DNA from: an uncultured Veillonella sp. | Lineage (GTDB): Bacteria > Bacillota > Negativicutes > Veillonellales > Veillonellaceae | Assembly: GCF_900545795.1 (NCBI RefSeq) | Contig: NZ_URAR01000008.1 | Coordinates: 34,272 to 98,271 of the forward strand | Direction: 5' to 3' | Length of the DNA stretch: 64,000 nucleotides | Shown: in pieces, positions 52,625-59,500 of the stretch | Numbering within the stretch: position 1 is the stretch's first letter | How the letters are laid out: every line of letters begins with the position of its first letter | Made by a program: the position numbers and the translations under genes | The notes under the pieces: model-generated | What the model was told of the DNA's origin: nothing | The model's input: the letters and a program-made list of their open reading frames with translations, nothing else | The model's database searches: none

Positions 52625-55003
52625 ATGAATCGTGAAAATGCATATGTACTTTGGTTTGATGAATTAAAACGTGAAGATGTAGCGCTAGTTGGCGGTAAAT
52701 CCTCTTCTCTTGGTGAAATGACTTCTTCTACAAATGTACCAGTTCCTTATGGTTATGCAACAACAGCACATGGCTATCGGTTCTTTATGGAACAAACTGG
52801 CCTAGAAGAAAAAATTAAAGCTGAGTTAGACAAATTAGATGATGTAGAAAACTCTGCTTTACTCCGTGAAATTTGCTTTAATATTCGCAAATTAATTGTT
52901 GATGCTGAAATGCCAAAAGAATTAGCTGATGCGATTGAAAAAGCCTATGATGAATTAGGCAAAAAAGTTGGCGAAGCCAATCCATTCGTAGCGGTTCGTT
53001 CCAGTGCTACGGCAGAAGATTTGCCTGATGCTAGCTTTGCAGGTCAACAAGATACATACTTAAACGTTCGTGGTGCCGATGTAGTAATCCAAAAAGTAAA
53101 AGAATGCTATGCGTCCACATTTACTGACCGCGCTACATACTACCGTGTAAAACAAGGCTTTGACCACATGACTGTTGCGTTAAGTGCAGCGATTCAAATG
53201 ATGGTATTCTCCAAAGCAGCTGGCGTTATGTTTACAGTGAATCTTGTAGATGGCAATGATGACAGCATTTTGATTGAAGGCTCTTGGGGCCTTGGTGAAT
53301 ACGTAGTACAAGGTACTGTTACACCAGATAACTTCACCGTAGATAAACAAAGCATGACGATTACAGATCGCATGATTAATGATAAAAACGTAGCATTAAT
53401 CCGTAAGCCAGAAGGTGATTGTGAAGAAATTCAAATTCCTGCTGACCAAGCAAAAGCACAAGTGCTTACAGATGAACAAGTTCTTGAACTTGCTAAATAT
53501 GCTAAAGCAATCGAAAAACACTATGGTTGCTACATGGATATGGAGTGGGGCGTAGATGAGCGCGATGGTAAAATCTGGATTTTACAAGCTCGTCCAGAAA
53601 CTGTATGGTCCCGCAAAGAAAAACCAGCAAAAACGGAGGCAACTATGGGTGCAACAACTACAACTCGCGAAATTATTGTAAAAGGTCTTCCAGCAAGCCC
53701 TGGTAAAGTAGCTGGTAAGGCACATGTTATTTTAGACCCAGCTGATATTGATAGCTTCAAAGAAGGCGAAATCCTAGTTACGACTATGACAGCACCTGAC
53801 TGGGTTCCAGCAATGAAAAAAGCAAAAGCTATTGTAACTGATGCTGGTGGTATGACTTGTCACGCGTCCATCGTAAGCCGTGAACTTGGCATCCCTTGTA
53901 TCGTTGGTACTAAGAGCCGCAGTGAAGAAGGGACTGTAAAAATTAAAGACGGTCAAATGATCACTGTAGATGCTACTAATGGTATCGTATATGAAGGTAT
54001 TCTTGAAGATGCTGTAAAACAAGAAGCAGCAGCGGCAGCTCCAGTAGCGACTGAATTTATCCCTGTTACTGGCACTAAAGTTTACATGAACTTAGGTGAC
54101 CCAGATTTAGCAGAAAAATACGGTGTTCTTCCATGTGATGGTATCGGCCTTATGCGCGAAGAGTTCATTTGGACTACATTCATCCATGAACATCCATTAC
54201 ATTTAATTGAAACTGGTCGCAGTCAATTTGCTATTGATACTTTAGCTGAAGGTATGCGCAAAGTGTGTCAAGCCTTAGCTCCACGCCAAGTTGTGCTTCG
54301 CCTTAGCGATTTCAAATCTAGCGAATATCGCGATTTAACTGGTGGCGACAAACACGAACCTCATGAGTCCAGTGCTCTACTTGGCTGGCGCGGTGCATCT
54401 CGCTATTATGACCCTAAATATGCACCTGCATTCCAATTAGAATTAGCAGCGATTCGCAAAGTGCGTGAAGAGTATGGTTTCAAAAACTTACAAGTGATGA
54501 TTCCATTCTGTCGTACAGTACAAGAAGCAGCTGAAGTAACTCGCGTAATGGCTGAAAATGGTCTTGCACGTAGTGCTGACTTCAAAGTTTGGCTCATGGC
54601 AGAAATTCCTTCCAATATTATTTTAGCGGATCAATTTAACCAATATGTTGATGGTTACTCCATTGGCTCCAATGACTTAACTATGTTAATCTTAGGTTGT
54701 GACCGCGACAATGAAACAGTACAACATATTTATGATGAACGTAATCTAGCAGTTCGCCGTGCTATTCATCACTTAATTGAAGTAGCACATCGCGATGGTA
54801 AAACAGTATCCATTTGTGGCCAAGCACCTAGCGTATATCCTGAATTCTGTGAATTCTTAGTGCGCAGTGGCATTGACTCCATCTCTGTTAACCCAGATGC
54901 TGTAAAATCTACTAAGAAAATGGTGGCTCAGTTAGAACAACGCATGATGCTTGACGCTGTAACTGGCCGTGGCCGTTCTGTTGGTAATGAATTAGAATGG
55001 TAA
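52625..55003 (+). CDS. ppsA: Phosphoenolpyruvate synthase (pyruvate, water dikinase)
   Basis: 792 residues, the length of PpsA rather than pyruvate phosphate dikinase (about 875). N-terminal ATP-grasp domain (VGGKSSSLGEM, AVRSSATAEDLPDASFAGQQ), central phospho-His domain with His413 in GGMTCHASIVSRELGIP, and C-terminal PEP/pyruvate TIM barrel ending near SICGQAPS with the catalytic Cys. It makes PEP from pyruvate for gluconeogenesis, which fits growth on lactate. The two regulatory genes that follow belong to this enzyme. Confidence 0.94.
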   Translation: MNRENAYVLWFDELKREDVALVGGKSSSLGEMTSSTNVPVPYGYATTAHGYRFFMEQTGLEEKIKAELDKLDDVENSALLREICFNIRKLIVDAEMPKELADAIEKAYDELGKKVGEANPFVAVRSSATAEDLPDASFAGQQDTYLNVRGADVVIQKVKECYASTFTDRATYYRVKQGFDHMTVALSAAIQMMVFSKAAGVMFTVNLVDGNDDSILIEGSWGLGEYVVQGTVTPDNFTVDKQSMTITDRMINDKNVALIRKPEGDCEEIQIPADQAKAQVLTDEQVLELAKYAKAIEKHYGCYMDMEWGVDERDGKIWILQARPETVWSRKEKPAKTEATMGATTTTREIIVKGLPASPGKVAGKAHVILDPADIDSFKEGEILVTTMTAPDWVPAMKKAKAIVTDAGGMTCHASIVSRELGIPCIVGTKSRSEEGTVKIKDGQMITVDATNGIVYEGILEDAVKQEAAAAAPVATEFIPVTGTKVYMNLGDPDLAEKYGVLPCDGIGLMREEFIWTTFIHEHPLHLIETGRSQFAIDTLAEGMRKVCQALAPRQVVLRLSDFKSSEYRDLTGGDKHEPHESSALLGWRGASRYYDPKYAPAFQLELAAIRKVREEYGFKNLQVMIPFCRTVQEAAEVTRVMAENGLARSADFKVWLMAEIPSNIILADQFNQYVDGYSIGSNDLTMLILGCDRDNETVQHIYDERNLAVRRAIHHLIEVAHRDGKTVSICGQAPSVYPEFCEFLVRSGIDSISVNPDAVKSTKKMVAQLEQRMMLDAVTGRGRSVGNELEW

Positions 55004-55018
55004 TTTGCTAATAAGCAC

Positions 55019-55049
55019 GCAGGAGGCTCTTTGGGCCTCCTGTTTTTTA
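55019..55049 (+). terminator. Intrinsic terminator after ppsA
   Basis: CAGGAGGC and GCCTCCTG form an 8-bp GC-rich stem followed by TTTTTTAT. Confidence 0.88.
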
Positions 55050-55066
55050 TAAGGGAGGTGTACACT

Positions 55067-55696
55067 TTGCAATTAACCAATCGACAAGAGCAGATTGTTG
55101 AGATTGTAAAGAATGACGGGCCCATTACGGGGAAAGTCATAGCCAGTCGTTTAGATGTGACTCGTTCCGCATTGCGCTCTGATTTAACTGTACTGACCAT
55201 GATGGGCTTGCTCGATGCGAGGCCAAAAGTGGGTTATTACTTTGTAGGAAATCAAGGCGTCAATCCCGTTGCCAGTGAAGTAAAGCAGTACAAGGTGCAT
55301 GATGTAATGGCTCAAGCTGTGGCCGTGGGGCCTACGACAAACTTGTATGACACAATTGTTACTATGTTCACGGAAGATGTGGGGACAGTTTTAATTTGTG
55401 AAGAGGGCTTTTTAGTGGGCCTCGTATCGCGCAAGGACTTGTTGCGCGCTGCCTTGGGTAAAAATGATCCTAAATCTATGCCTATTTCCATGATTATGAC
55501 GCCTACTAGTAAAATCATTGGCTGTAGTGCCGATGATGCTGTCGTTGAAGCAGCCCAACATATGGTGGATTATGAGGTTGATTGTTTGCCGGTACTAGAG
55601 GAAGTTCTGGAGGGGAATCGTAAACGCTATAAAGTATTGGGGCGTATATCTAAAACAACTATTACCAAATTATTGCTTGAATTTGCACAAGAATAA
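55067..55696 (+). CDS. ccpN: CcpN-like transcriptional regulator (HTH plus two CBS domains)
   Basis: 209 residues. N-terminal winged helix (about 1-60, RQEQIVEIVKNDGPITGKVIA), then a pair of CBS domains (about 78-135 and 142-205) that would bind an adenine nucleotide. This is the architecture of B. subtilis CcpN/YqzB, which represses gluconeogenic genes, and there too it neighbours the PpsR-family gene yqfL. The start is TTG 55067 after GGAGGTG; the frame extends upstream into the ppsA terminator, so longer forms are unlikely. Confidence 0.85.
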   Translation: MQLTNRQEQIVEIVKNDGPITGKVIASRLDVTRSALRSDLTVLTMMGLLDARPKVGYYFVGNQGVNPVASEVKQYKVHDVMAQAVAVGPTTNLYDTIVTMFTEDVGTVLICEEGFLVGLVSRKDLLRAALGKNDPKSMPISMIMTPTSKIIGCSADDAVVEAAQHMVDYEVDCLPVLEEVLEGNRKRYKVLGRISKTTITKLLLEFAQE

Positions 55697-55867
55697 AATG
55701 AGTATGTCCTATATAGTTGCATATTTTCCAACTTTCTGCGTATAATTTTAAGTAAGATACATTGTAAGAGGATTATTTTATTAAGTATGAGATTACTTAG
55801 AATAGTATATATTTGAATTATAATAGATTAGAGCTATATATTTTTAGATTACATAAAGAGGTGTAAT

Positions 55868-56695
55868 ATGGCGAGTAATAAGATTATTTTTGCAATTTCC
55901 GACTCTTTAGGGGAAACGGCAGAGTCTGTGGCACGTGCTACAGCCAGTCAATTTGACCAAGAAGATATTGATATTGTGCGTATTCCTTATATTAATCAAG
56001 AGTCTCAAATTGATGATGTATTGCGTGAAGCTGCGCAAGATAATAATGTAATTTGTCACACTATCGTGTCGCCTACATTACGCCAATATTTGCACAATCA
56101 AGCTAAAATTATGGGCGTGCAGGCGGTCGATATTATGGGGCCTATTTTAGACTCCGTAAATAGTGTAGTAAGCACTAAGCCACGTTTAACGGCAGGTATG
56201 GTTCATAAATTAGACCAAGAGTATTTTAAAAAGGTTGAGGCCATTGAATTTGCCGTAAAATACGATGATGGTAAAAATCCATCAGGCTTTGAAAAGGCAG
56301 ATATTGTAATTATTGGTGTATCGCGTACGAGTAAGACGCCTTTATCCATGTTCTTAGCGTATAAGAAAATTAAAGCGGCCAATTTGCCATTGGTACCAGA
56401 AGTGCCATTGCCAGAAGAATTATTTAAAGTGCCACCAAAGAAAGTGGTAGGCCTTATTATTGATCCATATAAGCTAAATAATATTCGCTGTGAACGCTTG
56501 CGCACAATGGGGCTCGATAGAGAAGCGAATTATGCTACGATTAGCCGCATTGAAGAAGAACTTGAATACGCACGCGCCGTTATGCGCCGTGTTCATTGCC
56601 CTGTTCTTGATGTGACTAATAAATCCATTGAAGAAACAGCCTCTTTTGTAATGCAAATTATTGAGCGAAATAAGCAACAAGAGAGTGCAAGATAA
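55868..56695 (+). CDS. ppsR: PEP synthase/PPDK regulatory protein (bifunctional kinase-pyrophosphorylase, DUF299)
   Basis: 275 residues of the YqfL/PpsR family, which inactivates PEP synthase or pyruvate phosphate dikinase by ADP-dependent phosphorylation of a Thr next to the catalytic His and reactivates it by pyrophosphate formation. The P-loop is GVSRTSKTP near 152. The target site in the neighbouring PpsA reads GGMTCHAS, with the Thr two residues before His413, as required. A pairing with PpsA rather than PPDK is indicated by the gene context. Confidence 0.9.
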   Translation: MASNKIIFAISDSLGETAESVARATASQFDQEDIDIVRIPYINQESQIDDVLREAAQDNNVICHTIVSPTLRQYLHNQAKIMGVQAVDIMGPILDSVNSVVSTKPRLTAGMVHKLDQEYFKKVEAIEFAVKYDDGKNPSGFEKADIVIIGVSRTSKTPLSMFLAYKKIKAANLPLVPEVPLPEELFKVPPKKVVGLIIDPYKLNNIRCERLRTMGLDREANYATISRIEEELEYARAVMRRVHCPVLDVTNKSIEETASFVMQIIERNKQQESAR

Positions 56696-56893
56696 TAGAA
56701 GTTTTTTAGTATATTTTAGAGCTCTTAAGCGCTGTTGTTTTGTTATTTTGTAATGTACATTTTTTATTACTGGGCAAAATATGTATTAATGGCTAAACGT
56801 TTTAAAGAGCAAGTAAAATTCTAATTTTTATTATCAGGTATTGATGAACGTTTGAAGCAAAGTTATTGTATTGATGAAAGGGGGACCTAAGAA

Positions 56894-57886
56894 ATGCAAG
56901 TGAGAGAGCGAATTGAAGAGCGCGAAGAGCTTATATTATCTCCAAGGGCGGCTAAAAGTCGCTTAGCTAAGCGTGACCGGGAGGAGCCTCTCGACCCTCT
57001 GCGCACCGCATTTCAAAGGGACCGTGACCGTATTATTCACAGTAAATGCTTTCGTCGATTAAAACATAAAACACAAGTCTATATTGCTCCTGGTGACCAT
57101 TATAGAACGCGTATGACTCATACCCTAGAGGTGGGCCAAATTGGTCGTACCGTGGCGCGCGCCTTACAATTGAATGAAGATTTAGTTGAAGCTATTGCTA
57201 TGGGGCATGATGTAGGACATACGCCTTTTGGACATGTAGGTGAATATGCTTTGCGTGATATGGTGGGGCATTTTAATCATAATGAGCAAAGCTTACGCAT
57301 GTTGGAAGTGCTAGAGAAAAATGGCGCTGGCCTTAATCTGACTAAGGAAGTGCGGGATGGCATTTTAGGACATACTGGCAGTCATATTCCTCTTACTATG
57401 GAAGGACAGATTATTCGCCTAGCAGACCGCATCGCGTATCTGTGTCATGATTTTGATGACGCACAGCGAGCCGGCATGTTAGAAGTAACTGATTTGCCTA
57501 GCGAAGTCCGTGAAGTTTTGGGCACTACACCATCGGCTATGATTACTTCCATGGTTATGGATATGGTGCGCGAATCAACTGACAAAGACTCTATTCGCAT
57601 GTCACAGGATGTGACCGATGTGATGAACATTTTTAGACGGTTCATGTTCCAACATGTATATATGGCGCCTACATTGATTCCTGATAGAAATCGCGCCGCT
57701 CATGTGGTAAAATACTTGTTCCGTTATTATTTAGAAAATCCTGAACTCCTGCGCAGTGAAGTAGGCCATGATAATATAGTGTCGTTGACTGATATTGTGG
57801 ACTATGTGGCGGGATTGACCGATCAGTATGCGATAAAGTTATTCAAAGAGTTTTATATACCTAAGATTTGGGACCCAGGTACATAA
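56894..57886 (+). CDS. dgt: Deoxyguanosinetriphosphate triphosphohydrolase-like protein (HD domain)
   Basis: 330-residue HD-domain protein with RLKHKTQV, the metal motif HDVGHTPFGHVGE near 98-110 and RTRMTHTLEVGQI upstream. These proteins hydrolyse dNTPs to nucleosides and triphosphate. The size and the N-terminal RDREEPLDPLRTAFQRDRDRI match the short, Firmicute-type Dgt-like family often found before dnaG. A GAAAGGGGG site precedes the ATG. Confidence 0.9.
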   Translation: MQVRERIEEREELILSPRAAKSRLAKRDREEPLDPLRTAFQRDRDRIIHSKCFRRLKHKTQVYIAPGDHYRTRMTHTLEVGQIGRTVARALQLNEDLVEAIAMGHDVGHTPFGHVGEYALRDMVGHFNHNEQSLRMLEVLEKNGAGLNLTKEVRDGILGHTGSHIPLTMEGQIIRLADRIAYLCHDFDDAQRAGMLEVTDLPSEVREVLGTTPSAMITSMVMDMVRESTDKDSIRMSQDVTDVMNIFRRFMFQHVYMAPTLIPDRNRAAHVVKYLFRYYLENPELLRSEVGHDNIVSLTDIVDYVAGLTDQYAIKLFKEFYIPKIWDPGT

Positions 57887-57931
57887 AATTAGGTGCTCAT
57901 TCTGGCGCCTAGATTTTTAATAAGTGAAGTA

Positions 57932-58010
57932 AAACAAAAATATCTCCTACCGAAAACCTCTCGTCAAGCTCGAATGGTATTTCTTGTAGGAGATATTTTT
58001 GTTTAGGTTA
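57932..58010 (+). terminator. Long-stem intrinsic terminator after dgt
   Basis: A perfect 19-bp stem (57932-57950 with 57986-58004) around a 35-nt loop, ending in ATATTTTTGTTT. Its core ATATCTCC(T/C)AC is shared with the rpmB terminator at 58730-58786. Confidence 0.85.
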
Positions 58011-58124
58011 GACTATTTTACAATATCAGGCGCCGGATAGGACCCATATATAGTATGGACTGGGGCCCGAAATTTAGGTAGGGGGGAGGGGAGGAAAATA
58101 GTATATTTTATTATTTATTTCTAA
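58011..58124. other. Spacer with purine-rich tract before the small RNA locus
   Basis: Contains GGTAGGGGGGAGGGGAGG at 58076-58094, unusually G-rich for this genome, followed by AT-rich sequence. No ORF. Confidence 0.4.
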
Positions 58125-58240
58125 AATGAAAAGACCTAACGTGTTGAAGTAGAAGAAGTACTTCAACACGTTAGGTCTTTCTCATTTTCACCATTTTGAG
58201 ATGAGCCCAACTCTAGCTTCACGTTGGTGGCTTTCTTTGT
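58125..58240 (-). ncRNA. Small RNA A, candidate type I antitoxin copy
   Basis: A - strand unit of about 116 nt. The promoter is TTGAGT (plus 58270-58275) and TATAAT (plus 58247-58252) with a 17-bp spacer. The transcript would begin near 58240 and carries AGCCACCAACGTG (plus 58220-58232). It ends in a perfect 22-bp stem, 7-nt loop terminator (58130-58180) followed by TCATTTTAG. It is homologous to small RNA B. Confidence 0.68.
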
Positions 58241-58246
58241 ATTTTC

Positions 58247-58275
58247 ATTATAGCATAGTCTATTTATAGACTCAA
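58247..58275 (-). promoter_or_regulatory. Promoter of small RNA A
   Basis: TTGAGT-N17-TATAAT on the - strand, one of the best -35/-10 pairs in the window. Confidence 0.8.
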
Positions 58276-58364
58276 ATAGTCTTGTAGTAAAACTGGGATT
58301 ACCAATTCTAATTGGATTGATACGCACTAATAAGGTGGGGCGAAGCCCGTTATCACTGTATATT

Positions 58365-58393
58365 TTGATTAATGGTTGTGATAAACTAAAAAT
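58365..58393 (+). promoter_or_regulatory. Possible weak promoter of the toxin mRNA
   Basis: TTGATT at 58365-58370 and AAAAAT at 58388-58393, spacer 17 bp. Much weaker than the two opposing small RNA promoters. Confidence 0.35.
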
Positions 58394-58442
58394 AGGAGCC
58401 ATCAACGTGAGTTAGGTTCATCTCCATTAAGGAGGTGGTACT

Positions 58443-58520
58443 ATGACAGTATTTGAAGCACTATCGTTAATGATAGGTTTTGCTACTTTAGTAGTATTAA
58501 TTATCGATTTGAAAAAATAG
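58443..58520 (+). CDS. Holin-like small toxin (type I toxin candidate), 25 residues
   Basis: A 25-codon ORF with a strong AAGGAGGT site (58429-58436) 6 bp before its ATG. The peptide begins MTVFEALSLMIGFATLV and is a single hydrophobic helix closed by a DLKK tail. This form (short polar start, LSLMI.FATLVVLI core, charged end) matches the putative holin-like toxin family (Hol_Tox) known from Firmicutes, whose members insert into the membrane. It is flanked by two - strand small RNA genes, and small RNA B converges on its 3' end, as in txpA/RatA-type modules. AGCCATCAACGTG at 58397-58409 in its leader is also the 5' sequence of both small RNAs. Family call by eye only. Confidence 0.75.
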   Translation: MTVFEALSLMIGFATLVVLIIDLKK

Positions 58521-58549
58521 CTTTGTGCTTTAATCAGTATAAAGTCATA

Positions 58550-58664
58550 TAAAAGCGATAAACCTAACGTAAAAGAAGTATTGACCGTACTTCACACGTT
58601 AGGTTTATCATTTGAACCTTTCAGATGAGCCTAACGCTATCTACACGTTGGTGGCTCTCTTTGT
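58550..58664 (-). ncRNA. Small RNA B, candidate antitoxin convergent with the toxin gene
   Basis: A - strand unit of about 115 nt. Promoter TTGAGA (plus 58694-58699) and TATAAT (plus 58671-58676), spacer 17 bp. It ends in a two-part hairpin (14-bp GATAAACCTAACGT stem at 58557-58570/58596-58609 plus inner GAAGTA/TACTTC) followed by GCTTTTATATG on -. The end lies 30 bp from the toxin stop codon, so any toxin transcript running into this hairpin would overlap it. Its segment GATAAACCTAAC can pair 11 of 12 nt with the toxin leader at 58411-58422. Confidence 0.7.
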
Positions 58665-58670
58665 ATCCTC

Positions 58671-58699
58671 ATTATAACATAGTGCTAGGAAAGTCTCAA
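58671..58699 (-). promoter_or_regulatory. Promoter of small RNA B
   Basis: TTGAGA-N17-TATAAT on the - strand; same architecture as the promoter of small RNA A. Confidence 0.8.
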
Positions 58700-58729
58700 C
58701 GGGATTCATTTGATTATTTACGTCAAATA

Positions 58730-58786
58730 AAAATATCTCCCACAGTGATAGGAGCAGTAAGCTCTTACCCTCTGTGGGAGATATTT
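58730..58786 (-). terminator. Intrinsic terminator of rpmB
   Basis: AAATATCTCCCACAG and its complement form a 15-bp stem; on the - strand it is followed by TTTATTTG. Confidence 0.85.
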
Positions 58787-58812
58787 CGTTGAGTACATGT
58801 ACCTTCTTATTT

Positions 58813-59001
58813 TTACGCGCGTGTAATTTTATCGGAACGAAGGCAGCGAGTGCATACATTTACCTTTTTGGTTTCGCCGTCTACAATTGCTCGTACTCTC
58901 TGGATGTTTGGCTTCCAGGTCCTTTTTGTGCGGATATGAGAATGACTCACATTCATGCCGCTTGCAGTGGTTTTGCCACATACTTCGCAAAGGTTTGCCA
59001 T
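58813..59001 (-). CDS. rpmB: 50S ribosomal protein L28
   Basis: 62 residues, the L28 size. The N terminus MANLCEVCGKTTASGMNVSHSH and the C-terminal VCTRCLRS give four cysteines (5, 8, 50, 53), so this is the zinc-binding form. GGAGGTGG precedes the start on the - strand. Monocistronic. Confidence 0.96.
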   Translation of the reverse strand: MANLCEVCGKTTASGMNVSHSHIRTKRTWKPNIQRVRAIVDGETKKVNVCTRCLRSDKITRA

Positions 59002-59041
59002 AATTTCCACCTCCAAGCATAATTTACAACATAACATATGT

Positions 59042-59071
59042 ATTCTATCACAAATGAATATATTAAGGCAA
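59042..59071 (-). promoter_or_regulatory. rpmB promoter
   Basis: TTGCCT (plus 59066-59071) and TAGAAT (plus 59042-59047) on the - strand, spacer 18 bp, 40 bp before the start. Confidence 0.65.
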
Positions 59072-59335
59072 GCAGATATTTTTATTCTTTTCTCCGTCCA
59101 AGAGACAGCCAGAATGAATGTCTTTTAAACTTTGAATGGCCAGAATATTTGTGTTAAGTAGACACAACAGAGTTAGAATACCTGTGCCGAGTGGACTTTT
59201 ATATAGAGTGGACTATATCGTCATTTAATTATACACTATAAAGGAAGAGTTGGGTAGGATAAAGGAAGACTGGGGGAGACAAGTCAAAATCAATTTGTTT
59301 GAATATGGAGATGTTTGAATTTTTGGATGCTTGGA
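59072..59335. other. Intergenic region between divergent rpmB and recG
   Basis: No ORF is supported. The sequence is moderately AT-rich; the recG promoter is not clear. Confidence 0.4.
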
Positions 59336-59466
59336 TGTTTGTATATTAGGCTATAGCATTATTTGGAAGTTTGAATGAATAGGTGTTTGTATATTAGGCT
59401 ATTAGCATTATTTGGAAGTTTGAGTCAATAGGTGCTTGTATATTAAGCTATTAGCGTTATTTTGTT
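59336..59466. repeat. Three tandem units of 48-49 bp upstream of recG
   Basis: TGTTTGTATATTAGGCTATTAGCATTATTTGGAAGTTTGA units start at 59336, 59384 and 59433; the third is shortened and more diverged. The array ends about 35 bp before the recG start. Confidence 0.85.
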
Positions 59467-59500
59467 ATTCGTGAGCATTTTAAAATAAGGAGGGATGAGC

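Noticed and set aside
58163..58405. 80-codon - strand ORF over small RNA A
   Set aside because: No ribosome site; the stretch carries a promoter and terminator in positions that fit a non-coding RNA. The similar - strand ORF at 58641-58859 shares CYNE.TK.ATNV only because the DNA is duplicated.
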